DNA of 64,000 nucleotides from contig PAAG01000059.1 in the NCBI GenBank assembly GCA_002698785.1, forward strand, positions 372,001 through 436,000, read 5' to 3'. The notes under the pieces are model-generated. The model had not been told where the DNA came from and searched no databases. It saw only the letters and a program-made list of their open reading frames with translations. The position numbers and the translations under genes were made by a program. Source of the DNA: Verrucomicrobiales bacterium (GTDB lineage: Bacteria > Verrucomicrobiota > Verrucomicrobiia > Verrucomicrobiales > DEV007). The first letter of the stretch is position 1, and each line of letters starts with the position of its first letter. Positions 50,226 to 59,688 of the stretch are shown here, piece after piece.

Positions 50226-51824
50226 GTGAAAACTTACGATTTCATTGTTGTCGGAAGCGGAATATCCGGGCTGAGCTTTGCCCTTCGGGCAGCTCAGCAC
50301 GGGACGGTTGCAATCGTTACGAAGCGTGAAGCCTCTTCTACCAACACAGCCTGGGCCCAGGGTGGCATCGCCTGCGTTCAAAGTGCTGATGACACTTTCG
50401 ACCAGCACGTTGCCGATACTCTTGATGCCGGAGCCGGGCTCTGCCCTGAACCAGTCGTTCGTAAGATCGTGAGCGAAGGACCGGAAGCGATCAACGAACT
50501 CATCGAGTGGGGTGTCGAATTCGATAAGAAAAAGACAGAATCAGGAGAGAAGAAAATCGCGCTCGGTCGAGAAGGCGGACACACCAAGAGAAGAATTCTC
50601 CATCACAAAGATACCACCGGGCGCGAGATCGAAACCAAGCTGCTCGCTGAAGCTAGAGAAACCGAGAATATTGATTTTCTGGAGCATCATTTCGCCATCG
50701 ATCTGATCACCACGGCCAAACTCGCTTTGGCGTCACCTCCCCGTTGCGTTGGCATCTATGCTTTGAACGAAGAAACGGGCGAAGTTCTCACTCTGCGGTC
50801 CGATCGAGTCCTGCTCTGTACGGGTGGAAGTGGTCGGGTTTATCTCTACACGACCAATCCAGACGTAGCCACCGGGGACGGTGTTGCCATCGCGTGGCGG
50901 GCTGGATGTGAAATCGCGAACATGGAATTTGTGCAATTCCATCCGACCTGCCTCTATCACCACGAGTTGAAATCCTTCCTTATCACCGAGGCGATGCGGG
51001 GAGAGGGAGCGGAATTGATCGATAAAAACGGCCGGCGGTTCATGACGGAGTATGATCCCCGTGGCTCACTGGCGCCGCGTGACATCGTAGCTCGTGCGAT
51101 TGACAGGGAGATCAAGAAAACGGGCGGCCCCTGTGTCTTTCTCGACATCACCCACAAGCCGGCCGAATTCATCAAGAGTCGTTTCCCGAATATTTACGAA
51201 ACTTGTCTTAAAGTCGATATCGACATCACAAAACAACCCATCCCGGTAGTCCCAGCTGCTCATTACCAGTGCGGCGGGGTTGCAACTGACGTGAACGGAG
51301 CCACTTCCCTCCCCGGGCTATGGGCTGTCGGGGAAGTTGCCTGCACTGGTCTCCACGGTGCCAATCGCCTCGCCAGCAATTCGCTATTAGAGGGGGTTGT
51401 CGTTTCAGGGCTGGCCCTGGAAGATTGCCTGGAGAAAATCCCAGTTTCATCTGAACGAGAAAGTCTCAACCTGCCCGAATGGGAATCGGGCAACGTCACA
51501 GACGTCGACGAACTGGTCGTGATTTACCACAACTGGGACGAAATACGGAGGTTGATGTGGGACTATGTCTCCATCGTCCGCACCACGAAACGCCTGCAGC
51601 GGGCTGCGACGCGGTTGCACAACTTGCAAAGAGAGGTCCAGGAGTTCTACTGGAACTTCCGCGTGACCAGCGAGCTACTGGAACTCCGCAATCTTGTGGA
51701 AATGGCCACCCTCATTGTCGACTCAGCCGCGAGGAGAAAGGAAAGCAGGGGCCTACACTACACACTCGATTACCCGGAAAGGGACGACGTTCGGTGGAAA
51801 GTAGACACCGTTTTGAAGCGCTAA
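50226..51824 (+). CDS. nadB: L-aspartate oxidase
   Basis: NadB oxidises aspartate to iminoaspartate in NAD synthesis. The 532-residue FAD-dependent enzyme has FIVVGSGISGLSFALRA for FAD, TNTAWAQGGIACV, REGGHTKRRILHHKD, FVQFHPTCLY, DPRGSLAPRDIVARAID and GLHGANRLASNSLLEG. The start is a GTG at 50226 that is the first codon before the FAD motif. nadA and nadC are not in this window. The length and motif order are normal for the family. Confidence 0.95.
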   Translation: MKTYDFIVVGSGISGLSFALRAAQHGTVAIVTKREASSTNTAWAQGGIACVQSADDTFDQHVADTLDAGAGLCPEPVVRKIVSEGPEAINELIEWGVEFDKKKTESGEKKIALGREGGHTKRRILHHKDTTGREIETKLLAEARETENIDFLEHHFAIDLITTAKLALASPPRCVGIYALNEETGEVLTLRSDRVLLCTGGSGRVYLYTTNPDVATGDGVAIAWRAGCEIANMEFVQFHPTCLYHHELKSFLITEAMRGEGAELIDKNGRRFMTEYDPRGSLAPRDIVARAIDREIKKTGGPCVFLDITHKPAEFIKSRFPNIYETCLKVDIDITKQPIPVVPAAHYQCGGVATDVNGATSLPGLWAVGEVACTGLHGANRLASNSLLEGVVVSGLALEDCLEKIPVSSERESLNLPEWESGNVTDVDELVVIYHNWDEIRRLMWDYVSIVRTTKRLQRAATRLHNLQREVQEFYWNFRVTSELLELRNLVEMATLIVDSAARRKESRGLHYTLDYPERDDVRWKVDTVLKR

Positions 51825-51880
51825 GAATAGGCGGGACCTCTATTTTCGGTCAAAATTCCCTCTCATTGTGAGAAATTCAC

Positions 51881-51886
51881 TATAAT
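51881..51886 (+). promoter_or_regulatory. Possible -10 element (TATAAT) in an AT-rich leader
   Basis: A perfect TATAAT lies in the AT-rich 190-nt gap between nadB and the secreted protein at 52015. No -35 match is seen 16-18 nt upstream. Transcription from here would give a leader of about 120 nt. The call is weak. Confidence 0.3.
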
Positions 51887-52014
51887 TTAAATAATTTACT
51901 GGAATTCACACAATTTTATGTTCTTTTGAGGATCGATTCCTGCTATTAATTTGATTTTTTTCAAACGAGTTGGTTTTCGAACCGTTCTTTAATGCAGTGA
52001 AGATTTTGCACACC

Positions 52015-52992
52015 ATGCGTCTTCCCTTTCTCCTCCCCCTGATCACCTTTACCTGCCTGACGCAGTTCCTTGCTGCGCAGAATTTCCAGGCGACTTCCGT
52101 CGGGGGGAAGCATGTGGCCGCTGCGATCAATATTGATCAAAACGATCACAAGGAAGAAGGGATCCTTCCCCTCAGCACTATTCCTGGATCGCAGCACCTC
52201 GTTCCGGGCGCATTCCCTGTTGCCAAGGCAGAATCGACTCTTCCCAAGGTCTTTGCTCCGACTCGGCCTCGCGACGTCTACACTCGCTTCCCCTGGAAAA
52301 GGAATATCGTTTCCACTGTATTCTGGATTGGAGAGACTCCTACTGCCAACAACCCGGTTCCGAACACAGTCAGTGCCTGGGATCGGAAATGGACCTCAAA
52401 CTATGGTGGCTACGATGATCCGGACTCTGACGGCCGCGAAGGTTACCTGCCCAAGGGCTTCACCCCTGGACAAAATCCTTTCTATTTCGCCCTTCCTTAC
52501 AACGATATCACGCGTACCGGAACAAAAGCCTCCGCACGGGCCGTGATCCCTTGGTTTAAAAAGAGTTATTACCGCAGCGGCCGGACCGTATTGAAAGGGC
52601 GATGGATCGCCATTCGCCGCGGCGACAAGGTCTGCTATGCTCAATGGGAAGACGTCGGGCCATTTGAAACAGATGACTGGGAATACGTTTTTGGGGACAA
52701 GCGCCCGAAAACCCGCCAGAACAAGGGTGCCGGACTCGATGTCTCTCCCGCAGTTCGCGACTACCTCGACTTCGGAGGTGGCTACGGCACGGTCGACTGG
52801 CGTTTCGTAGATCTGGATGAGGTTCCCAATGGCCCATGGAAGAAGTGGGGCTCCAACAATCCGTTCGCTAACTCACTCACGCAGAACGGAGTAGATGGAA
52901 CCGACTCCGAAAGCATCATCAAGGTTCGCGAGCTACGCGACCGTCTCCTCGCGACTACGAAAAAAGAGTCAGAGGAAGAAACGATCGAATAA
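52015..52992 (+). CDS. Secreted protein of unknown function, double-psi-barrel-like C-terminal part
   Basis: After a signal peptide (about 1-21) the 325-residue protein has an N-terminal region with TRFPWKRNIVSTVFWIGE. The central part includes RWIAIRRGDKVCYAQWEDVGPF, and then GAGLDVSPAVRDYL and GTVDWRFVDLDEVPNGPW. The W-E-D-V-G-P-F / LDVSPAVRDYL / VDWRFVD order is reminiscent of the RlpA-like double-psi beta barrel (D and conserved Pro/Asp turn), but I cannot confirm it. The ATG at 52015 fits the signal peptide. It ends 5 nt from the convergent gene at 52998. Confidence 0.65.
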   Translation: MRLPFLLPLITFTCLTQFLAAQNFQATSVGGKHVAAAINIDQNDHKEEGILPLSTIPGSQHLVPGAFPVAKAESTLPKVFAPTRPRDVYTRFPWKRNIVSTVFWIGETPTANNPVPNTVSAWDRKWTSNYGGYDDPDSDGREGYLPKGFTPGQNPFYFALPYNDITRTGTKASARAVIPWFKKSYYRSGRTVLKGRWIAIRRGDKVCYAQWEDVGPFETDDWEYVFGDKRPKTRQNKGAGLDVSPAVRDYLDFGGGYGTVDWRFVDLDEVPNGPWKKWGSNNPFANSLTQNGVDGTDSESIIKVRELRDRLLATTKKESEEETIE

Positions 52993-52997
52993 TCCTC

Positions 52998-53795
52998 TCA
53001 GGGGAGAACGCTTTCCCCATCCACAGTCAAGGTTGGAGGGGAAGAAGAAAGGCTTTGCCCAGACTCCCCGGGAAATAGCACAGTGATCTCTTCGAACCTG
53101 CCTTTCCCCCACTCCTCGGAGCCGATCAGCCAATCGCGCACAAATTTTGCCACCGCGACTCGGCTTTCCTCTCTCACTTCCGCAATCGTCTCTTCCGACT
53201 GCGCTCGCTCGCTGAGCTTCGCGGTCAGGGATTTCTCCAGTTCGTCGAGATTTTCTGCTCCATCCCATCGTGCCCAGCCTGACTTGGTCTTTTTCTGCAT
53301 CTTCCCCGTATCGAAGGCGACCGGCAAACTAGGCCGGATCTTCGGCGCAAGAACCATCAGGCGAGAACCATCGGAGGTCACAAACCACTCGTCTTTCAAA
53401 TTGATGTGAAACCGATACGTAGCCGGAACAGTGATTTCCGAAACCGTAGTTCCCAAAGGCAGCGTCTTCCCGAACATGTTCAGGTTCGTCTTGCGAGAAA
53501 ATCGCTCACTTGCTTCGGCGGTGGCGACCTCCAGGATATTTCCTTCGGTCCCGGTCGCCGTCAGTTCTTTCCATTCTTCGAAGGTCTCAATAACCTTTTC
53601 CGGCTTAAAGAGATTCGCGACTTCAATGACCGTCTCCTTGGTCGAATCGATTCCCTTTTTTCCTAGCCAGATGAAGGAAAGGAAGACTACCAATCCAGAA
53701 ACAACGAGGATAACAAACAGCAAAAACACCTTTCCCCAGGGACTTCCCCCGGATTTTTGATTAGGCTTGGCTACCTCTCGGCTCTCCTCTTCCAT
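52998..53795 (-). CDS. Membrane-anchored protein of unknown function
   Basis: One transmembrane helix (about residues 23-45) follows a short cytoplasmic N-terminus; the extracytoplasmic part of about 215 residues has LKPEKVIETFEEW, then TVSEITVPATYRFHINLKDEWFVTSDG and a helical region with SERAQSEETIAEVREESRVAVAKFVRDWL. I do not recognise a family; it loosely recalls DUF4230 proteins. It lies 34 nt downstream of the uracil-DNA glycosylase gene on the same strand. Confidence 0.55.
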   Translation of the reverse strand: MEEESREVAKPNQKSGGSPWGKVFLLFVILVVSGLVVFLSFIWLGKKGIDSTKETVIEVANLFKPEKVIETFEEWKELTATGTEGNILEVATAEASERFSRKTNLNMFGKTLPLGTTVSEITVPATYRFHINLKDEWFVTSDGSRLMVLAPKIRPSLPVAFDTGKMQKKTKSGWARWDGAENLDELEKSLTAKLSERAQSEETIAEVREESRVAVAKFVRDWLIGSEEWGKGRFEEITVLFPGESGQSLSSSPPTLTVDGESVLP

Positions 53796-53829
53796 AAAAA
53801 CAAAGAACGCTACGTTCTCGCGCTTTGTG

Positions 53830-54771
53830 TCAGGTGAAATACCCTCTCTGTTTTTCTGAAATCGGCATACCCAGAATCTCCATGGCTCGCAGAATATCTT
53901 CCCAGACCAGTCGCTTCGCCCTCTTCGCTTTGGCTGGGTTGCCCTCCCCTTCCTGGCGAAGGATGTAGCTAGGATGATAGGTCACAATCACGGGAACACC
54001 GTCGAATGAGTGAGTCTCGTTTCGGAGGTTCGAAAGGGTCCCCCCGATTTCCAATAGCCCTTCGGCTGCGGTAAGCCCCAGTGCCACAATGACTTTTGGT
54101 TTTACCAACTCAATCTCCCGTCGAATAAAAGGAATGCAGGCAGCCATTTCCGTCGGATCGGGCTTACGATTACTTGACCCCTGAAATCGACCATCTCCCT
54201 TCTTCGGTCGGAATTTCACAATATTGGAAATGTAGACATCGTCGCGAGAAAGCCCCATTGCTTGAATGATCTGGGTAAGTTTCTGTCCCGCCGGTCCCAC
54301 GAAGGGCTTTCTCTGCTTCTCTTCCTCAGCTCCTGGTGCTTCTCCAACAAACATCAAATCGGCACAAGGGTTACCGACAGCAAAGACGACGGTCTCGAAC
54401 AACGTCCCCAGCGCGCGACATTCCTCTGATCCCTTTACCTTCCGGTACACTTCGTTCAGCTGTTTCCGAATCCACTTCTCATCCTGCTCGACTCCAACCT
54501 CAGGTGCCGATTCGATCGACGATCTTGGTTCGACATTCGGCTGAACATCAGCAGGTTCTGCCACTTTCACTTCCGGCTTCACTTCGACTTCTACCGGTTT
54601 CTTTTCCTTCTCCGACAAACGCCGATTCAATTGGAGCAGTTCACCGGGCAGACTACTCAACCGAGTGTATGATTCCGAAGAAACATGCACACTAGCAGAT
54701 CGCGATTTTTCCCGTTCAAGGATATCGCCGAGCAGATGAAGTGCTGAAGCAATTGGATGATTTTCTCCCAT
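53830..54771 (-). CDS. Family 4-like uracil-DNA glycosylase with N-terminal extension
   Basis: The enzyme would remove uracil from DNA. Residues about 110-305 match family 4 [14 protein letters not shown] (143-151) then [30 protein letters not shown] and VTYHPSYIL. Two of the usual four cluster Cys are seen (Cys118 and Cys212). The first is Ser and the third is Phe187 in SNIVKFRP, so the iron-sulfur cluster is probably absent, as in some alphaproteobacterial members. The first 100 residues are charged and low-complexity. Length is 313 residues, against about 200 for the core. It lies 34 nt upstream of the unknown membrane protein gene. Confidence 0.87.
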   Translation of the reverse strand: MGENHPIASALHLLGDILEREKSRSASVHVSSESYTRLSSLPGELLQLNRRLSEKEKKPVEVEVKPEVKVAEPADVQPNVEPRSSIESAPEVGVEQDEKWIRKQLNEVYRKVKGSEECRALGTLFETVVFAVGNPCADLMFVGEAPGAEEEKQRKPFVGPAGQKLTQIIQAMGLSRDDVYISNIVKFRPKKGDGRFQGSSNRKPDPTEMAACIPFIRREIELVKPKVIVALGLTAAEGLLEIGGTLSNLRNETHSFDGVPVIVTYHPSYILRQEGEGNPAKAKRAKRLVWEDILRAMEILGMPISEKQRGYFT

Positions 54772-54938
54772 CAGATTTCACGCTACACCGAGTCCGCCGA
54801 AGAGGCCAACCTCAAAAGCCTCGGCATGGGGCTAAAATGTCGCGGTTTTTATAATGGCGAAATTCTTTGTTTCCGCTTTTGATTTCAGGGTAGTAAATGC
54901 CAAACTGAATACGAACCGCCTACTAACCCAGCCCAACC

Positions 54939-55673
54939 ATGTTCAAACGAATCGGTAATCTCATTCGCGGATTTTTCGGACTCTTCATTTCCGGTCTTGA
55001 AAAGCAGAATCCGGAAGCTCTCCTGGAAGTCGAAAAAGAGAATCTCAGAAAGCAGATCTCCGAATACAATAAGGGCCTCGCAGCACATGCCGGCCTCTGC
55101 GAACGTTTGATGTCGCAAGTGAAGCGTGAAGAGAAAGAAGTTCAGGAACTGACGGCAAAAGCACGAGCACACCTGAAAGCTGGAAACCGAAAGCTAGCTG
55201 GCGAGTACGCCCTTCGTCTCCAGAAGGTGAAGGAAGAGCATGCCGCGAATGTCGAGCAACTCGAAGATGCCGAGAAAACCTACGAAGAACTCAAGCGAGC
55301 TCGCGATGTTTCCATCAAGCAAGCAAAGGAGAAGATCGAATCCCTCAAGCGTGGAATCGACGAAACCCGCATCGCCAAAGCCACCGCTGAAATGAACGAA
55401 ATGGCTGCTGGCATGATCAACGAAATCGGCGGCGCAGGCGACACTTTGAACCGTCTGGAAGAGATGGTTCGAGAAGAAAAAGACAAGGCCAAGGGCCGTG
55501 CCCGTGTCGCGAAAGACAGTATCGACACGACTGACCTCACGATGATGGAGGCCGAGCGCTCTGCTTTGGAAGAACTGGCGCTCGCCGAGTTTGCTGCCGA
55601 ATCCGGTATCGTTATGGATTCTGAGCCCGGTTCTTCAGAAGGGCCTGCAACAGAAGACGAGAAGACGATGTAA
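54939..55673 (+). CDS. PspA/IM30-family protein
   Basis: The 244-residue protein begins with an amphipathic membrane-contact helix, FKRIGNLIRGFFGLFI, and then is almost entirely coiled coil through residue 190, with QKVKEEHAANVEQLEDAEKTYEEL and RGIDETRIAKATAEMNEMAAG, then a Ser/Glu-rich tail. PspA stabilises stressed inner membranes and, in other bacteria, inhibits the PspF activator. No pspBC or pspF genes are seen. The neighbouring genes are a small unknown gene and a WYL regulator on the opposite strand. Confidence 0.85.
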   Translation: MFKRIGNLIRGFFGLFISGLEKQNPEALLEVEKENLRKQISEYNKGLAAHAGLCERLMSQVKREEKEVQELTAKARAHLKAGNRKLAGEYALRLQKVKEEHAANVEQLEDAEKTYEELKRARDVSIKQAKEKIESLKRGIDETRIAKATAEMNEMAAGMINEIGGAGDTLNRLEEMVREEKDKAKGRARVAKDSIDTTDLTMMEAERSALEELALAEFAAESGIVMDSEPGSSEGPATEDEKTM

Positions 55674-55742
55674 ATCGCCTTCCCGCCTCCCTGAGTGGTA
55701 TGCGCGTCGAAATACCACTCGAGGTCTGCCGCAAAATCACAC

Positions 55743-56123
55743 CTAATTGGAGGTCACATCCCGGACCTGATCACCTGCCCTGGCGATCAGCAGCCCGAGT
55801 TCAAGCGTATCGCGCTGATACTCGCCGTAGCAATGCACGTAGATCAGCTCCATCGCTAGTTCGATCAGTCGCTGTGCGCGCAACCGATCGCATCCTACTT
55901 TTTCCATAAGGTCTTGGCATAGCTCCTCCCGCACCATCGCCGCGTCAGGAGCATTCAAATAACGTCGGATCAACTCCCCTGCTATCTCCGTGCAAACTGT
56001 CATCAGCGGATCTTCCTCTTCCGCTTTGGCAATCACGTTCGATTTTGATAGATCTTGCGTAAGCGCTTTGCGATCGGGATCAAAAAAAGAAACGGAGACT
56101 GCGGAATGGCTTCTGGCTTTCAT
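55743..56123 (-). CDS. Small protein of unknown function
   Basis: The 126-residue protein has no signal peptide. It has an N-terminal stretch with HSAVSVSFFDPDRKAL, then a helical region with ICTEIAGELIRRY-like helices and REELCQDLMEKVGCDRLRAQRLIELAMELIYVHCYGEYQ. I recognise no family. It precedes the PspA gene convergently and follows the WYL regulator by 64 nt on the same strand, so it may be co-transcribed with the regulator. An upstream start at 56162 is possible. Confidence 0.5.
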   Translation of the reverse strand: MKARSHSAVSVSFFDPDRKALTQDLSKSNVIAKAEEEDPLMTVCTEIAGELIRRYLNAPDAAMVREELCQDLMEKVGCDRLRAQRLIELAMELIYVHCYGEYQRDTLELGLLIARAGDQVRDVTSN

Positions 56124-56187
56124 GCAGACAGAATACCCCGAGGGGTGGGACATCCGCGGCACAGCGGGAAATATTTCCCGAAATTTT

Positions 56188-57231
56188 CTAGCTGGCCTCT
56201 TCCAATTCTTCGTCGCTAGAGGCGTATTGCACCGCTGCCTTCATTAATTCCGTACCCACACGGAGCCGCAATTCGTGAGGTTCCAATGCTTCGGCCTGTC
56301 CCCCGAAACCCATTACCCACCTCGCTACATCCTCAAGAGCAGACAGTTGCATCGTCAGGTCGATCACACTTCCGTCCTCTTCGATAAAATGGATTTCCTG
56401 GCTGGGATGCCACCTTCTCTCCGCTACGACTCGGGCGGCAAACCCAGAGAACCGAATCCGGATCGAATACCGTTTATTTTTTCCGTCATCCCCCGACCAG
56501 ACGCCAAAACTGCCTGCGAAGTGATCTTCCAGCCTGAAATCAGTCGCTCGGGTAAAGTGCCGCTGGGTCAGGTGAACACTTCGCATTCGTTGCACCGCGA
56601 AGGTCCGCCTTGCCTTTCGGTCGAGATCGTAACCGATAATGTACCATCCCCCATCGACTTCTACGAGGTGGTATGGCTGCAAATGCCGTTTCATTGACGA
56701 CTCGTCCCGGAGCTTTCGGTATTCGAATTCAATCTCACGGCATTCCAACACGGACTTCGCGAGGCGATTAAACAAGAAGACATCGTGCTCTGCCATTCCC
56801 ATGGATTGAACAGAAAATGCCTGATCGACATCGGACCAGGGAATGGTCACTCGATCACTCATTCCGGACTGCATGCGCTGGAAACTACTGCGAAGTGATG
56901 CCTCCAGTGCGGACCCTTTCAATGGATTCAGTGCGTTCCGAGCCAAAATGAGGGCGACTAGGTCTTCTGCTGTGGTCTTGAGAAACGGGAACTCATTCAC
57001 TGGACGGGTGTAACGATATCCATGAGAGGTCTCATCATATTCCAAGGGAAGATCGAGCTCATCCCGCATGAAATTGATGTCTCGCTGGATTGTTTTGCGA
57101 TTCACCTCCAGCTCACGGGCGATGGTGGAACAGTTGGGGAAATTCCCCCGGGAGATCATTTCATGAATCCGCAGAACCCGCTCCAGCGGACGTCTGACAC
57201 CTTCAGCTTTTCTGCCTTTTTCCTGACTCAT
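56188..57231 (-). CDS. WYL-domain transcriptional regulator
   Basis: The 347-residue protein has an N-terminal HTH (about 10-65, RVLRIHEMISRGNFPN, then STIARELEVNRKTIQRDINFMRDEL), followed by a WYL domain (about 150-300) containing HLQPYHLVEVDGGWYIIGYDLDRK and RTFAVQRMRSV. WYL regulators sense nucleic acid-like or nucleotide ligands and control stress, phage-defence or metabolic genes. A perfect inverted repeat 8 nt upstream of its start could be an autoregulatory site. No defence genes are adjacent. Confidence 0.9.
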   Translation of the reverse strand: MSQEKGRKAEGVRRPLERVLRIHEMISRGNFPNCSTIARELEVNRKTIQRDINFMRDELDLPLEYDETSHGYRYTRPVNEFPFLKTTAEDLVALILARNALNPLKGSALEASLRSSFQRMQSGMSDRVTIPWSDVDQAFSVQSMGMAEHDVFLFNRLAKSVLECREIEFEYRKLRDESSMKRHLQPYHLVEVDGGWYIIGYDLDRKARRTFAVQRMRSVHLTQRHFTRATDFRLEDHFAGSFGVWSGDDGKNKRYSIRIRFSGFAARVVAERRWHPSQEIHFIEEDGSVIDLTMQLSALEDVARWVMGFGGQAEALEPHELRLRVGTELMKAAVQYASSDEELEEAS

Positions 57232-57238
57232 CCCGACC

Positions 57239-57254
57239 TTTAAGAAATCTTAAA
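57239..57254. promoter_or_regulatory. Perfect inverted repeat just upstream of the WYL regulator
   Basis: TTTAAGA-AA-TCTTAAA is a 7-bp perfect palindrome with a two-base spacer, ending 8 nt before the start codon on the minus strand. It is well placed for autoregulation by the HTH protein, but no second copy was searched for. Confidence 0.45.
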
Positions 57255-57287
57255 AAGTCAGGAGGTCAATAGAGTTCGTCGATTTGT

Positions 57288-57737
57288 CTATTCGAGGACT
57301 TGGACTTCATCACCCCCCGGATCCTGTCCTGGGCCAGCTCCCGGCTGGGGTGGAGTGTAGATCATCGTGCATTGGTCACCCCGCACGGGCATTCCCTCGA
57401 CGATGTCAGCCGTGACGAATTGTCCTTTTCTAGCCTCTCCGGTGTTCAAGATCGCAGAAACGACGCCGCCGTTACCGTAGACAGTAACCCTGGTGTCAGG
57501 CGTAATATCAGTAATGCGGCTTGTCCGGATGAGGACGAACCCCGCTTCGGGATCGACATGGTGGATTGTCCCCATGGGAAGCTGCATTTCCGTCACCTGC
57601 ATCGGAGTTTGAGCCGCTTCTTCCTCTTTCTGATTTGAAAGCGGCAGTGACGGCAGCGGAAGAGTCTTACACCCCTGGGCCACGGCACCCGACAGAATAC
57701 ACGAAGTTAAGGCAAAAATACGGAGGGAGGTTTGCAC
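57288..57737 (-). CDS. Lipoprotein of unknown function
   Basis: The 149-residue protein has a signal peptide with a lipobox VAQGC at about 19-23. After a Ser/Glu-rich linker comes a beta domain with MQLPMGTIHHVDPEAGFVLIRT, RVTVYGNGGVVSAI and FVTADIVEGMPVRGDQ, and a Pro/Gly-rich tail. The pattern of a GxIxxVDxxxGFVLIR start is frequent in secreted verrucomicrobial proteins; I cannot give a function. It lies 56 nt downstream of the WYL regulator gene on the same strand. Confidence 0.65.
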   Translation of the reverse strand: MQTSLRIFALTSCILSGAVAQGCKTLPLPSLPLSNQKEEEAAQTPMQVTEMQLPMGTIHHVDPEAGFVLIRTSRITDITPDTRVTVYGNGGVVSAILNTGEARKGQFVTADIVEGMPVRGDQCTMIYTPPQPGAGPGQDPGGDEVQVLE

Positions 57738-57797
57738 GAGTCGAGCTTGAGGGATTAGGAAAAAAAATGCAAGGTCTGCTCTGCCTTCCTCGTTTCA

Positions 57798-58205
57798 ATG
57801 AATCTGTTTGTTTACGGCACCCTACTCGTCCCAAAAATCTGGAACATCGTTTCGGATTTCCCATCGCCTGAGTCGGAAGAAGCCCAGTTGCCGGGCTACT
57901 CCATTTATCGAGTGGAGGATGGCGATTTCCCTGGAGTCATCGAAACCCCGGATTCAACAGAACCGGTGCGAGGTAGGGTGATGCTAAATATCTCGCCTGA
58001 TGCAATGCAACGTCTCGATGATTACGAGGGGTCATTTTATGTCCGCAATCTAGTCGAGGTTACAACGGAGAAAGGCGACAAAGTGGAAGCGTATGTCTAT
58101 GCGATTCCACAAGAGCTGGCCTACATCCTCTCTGACGAACACTGGACGCTCGACTGGTTCGAAAAAGAAGCTCTCGACCGATACTGGGAGGGGCATTGGG
58201 GCTGA
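57798..58205 (+). CDS. Gamma-glutamylcyclotransferase (AIG2-like) family protein
   Basis: The 135-residue protein has the family core MNLFVYGTLLVPKIW, then LPGYSIYRVEDGDFPGVIE, RVMLNISPDAMQRLDDYEG (the conserved acid) and AYVYAIPQ. Family members make pyroglutamate from gamma-glutamyl compounds, such as glutathione breakdown; the precise substrate is unknown. It sits between the lipoprotein gene (divergent) and the second sulfatase, 48 nt apart on the same strand as the latter. Confidence 0.85.
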   Translation: MNLFVYGTLLVPKIWNIVSDFPSPESEEAQLPGYSIYRVEDGDFPGVIETPDSTEPVRGRVMLNISPDAMQRLDDYEGSFYVRNLVEVTTEKGDKVEAYVYAIPQELAYILSDEHWTLDWFEKEALDRYWEGHWG

Positions 58206-58253
58206 CTTGAATTCGCTACTGGCGTCAACCGCCTCCATCTGCCAACCTGAGGA

Positions 58254-59681
58254 ATGAGCCTTCGAAAACTCCCCATTTTTCTCCTCTTTATCTCCGTTTA
58301 TTTTCTTAGCTTTTCTCAAGAAAAGCCAAATCTGATTTTCATTCTCGCCGACGACTTGGGCTATGGCGACCTTGGCTGTTTCGGCCAGGAGAAGATCGTC
58401 ACCCCACGGCTCGACCAGATGGCCGCAGAGGGAATGAAATTTACCCAGTTCTACGCAGGATCGACTGTTTGCGCTCCCTCTCGATGTGTGTTGATGACGG
58501 GACAGGATACGGGCCATTGCAGAATTCGTGGGAACGGACCGGAAGAGGCGCAGACTCTTCAGCCGGAAGACATCACCGTAGCCGAGCTCTTGAAGGGGCA
58601 GGGATACAACACTGCGCTGATTGGAAAGTGGGGACTGGGAGAACTCGGCTCAACCGGCCACCCGAACAAAAAGGGATTCGACTATTTTTATGGATACTTG
58701 AACCAACGACACGCTCATAATTACTACCCTCCATTCCTTGTCCGCGACAGCACTGTGGTCCCTCTCACAAACCGCCCCGACCCTCGCTGGGACTCGATGC
58801 GTATCGAGAGAGGCTGGGAGAAAAACGGAGCAGGATTTGCCGAACCTGATGGTCGGTTGGCCTATTCTCACGACCTTTTCGTGGAGGAATCCCTTAAGTG
58901 GGTGCGGGAACAGTCGGAATCAGAGAATCCATTTTTCCTCTACCTTCCCCTGACAATCCCACACGCGAATAATGAAGGCACCCGCGGAACCGGCAACGGA
59001 CAGGAAGTTCCAGACTACGGAATCTACGAAACAGAGTCGTGGCCCGAACCGAACAAAGGCCAGGCGGCGATGATCACACGGATGGATCGCGACATTGGCA
59101 GCCTCCTTGACCTTCTTTCCGAACTCAATCTCGACAAGGAGACCCTGGTCTTCTTTACCTCTGATAACGGCCATCACAAAGAGGGCGGAAACGATCCTGA
59201 GTTCTTCGACGCAAACGGGCCTCTCCGGGGTATGAAGCGCGATCTAACAGAGGGAGGCATCCGAGTTCCCACCATTGCCTTCTGGCCAGGGAAAATCGAG
59301 GCGGGTTCCGTTACCGATCATATCGCGGGCTTTACCGACTGGATGGCGACTACTTGCGATCTTTCTGGAGCTACACTCCCTGAGGGAACCCAATCGATCA
59401 GTTTCCTTCCCACTCTACTCGGCAATCCGGATGAACAGAAGGAGCACGAATTCCTCTACTGGGAATTTTACGAGAGGGGTAGTAAGCAGGCAGTTCGGTT
59501 CGGAGATTGGAAAGCGATTCGCAAACCGATGTTCGATGGAAAGCTGGAACTCTACAATCTCTCCGAGGACTTAGGAGAAGAAAACAATCTGGCAGACTCC
59601 AATCCGGAAAAAGTTGCTCAAGCGATCCAGTATCTTGAAGAGGGTCACGTCCCCAACCCACTGTGGAAGATTAAGAAGTAG
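58254..59681 (+). CDS. Secreted sulfatase (formylglycine-dependent), paralogue of the one at 29343
   Basis: The 475-residue protein shares the signal-peptide/[15 protein letters not shown] (73-77)/[24 protein letters not shown] order with the 29343 product. Both have their active Cys at residue 73, so they are close paralogues of one sulfatase subfamily. It lacks the DUF1080 partner. Its neighbours are gamma-glutamylcyclotransferase-like and the convergent rhodanese, which do not point to a polymer. Confidence 0.92.
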   Translation: MSLRKLPIFLLFISVYFLSFSQEKPNLIFILADDLGYGDLGCFGQEKIVTPRLDQMAAEGMKFTQFYAGSTVCAPSRCVLMTGQDTGHCRIRGNGPEEAQTLQPEDITVAELLKGQGYNTALIGKWGLGELGSTGHPNKKGFDYFYGYLNQRHAHNYYPPFLVRDSTVVPLTNRPDPRWDSMRIERGWEKNGAGFAEPDGRLAYSHDLFVEESLKWVREQSESENPFFLYLPLTIPHANNEGTRGTGNGQEVPDYGIYETESWPEPNKGQAAMITRMDRDIGSLLDLLSELNLDKETLVFFTSDNGHHKEGGNDPEFFDANGPLRGMKRDLTEGGIRVPTIAFWPGKIEAGSVTDHIAGFTDWMATTCDLSGATLPEGTQSISFLPTLLGNPDEQKEHEFLYWEFYERGSKQAVRFGDWKAIRKPMFDGKLELYNLSEDLGEENNLADSNPEKVAQAIQYLEEGHVPNPLWKIKK

Positions 59682-59688
59682 ACTTTAT

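Noticed and set aside
51866-51880. TGTGA...TCACT, Crp-like site upstream of the secreted protein gene
   Set aside because: The spacer is 5 nt instead of 6, and no Crp-type regulator with an HTH is seen in the window.
54870-54938. Sigma54-like TGGC...TTTG sequence upstream of pspA
   Set aside because: The GC at -12 is not matched, and no PspF-like activator is present.
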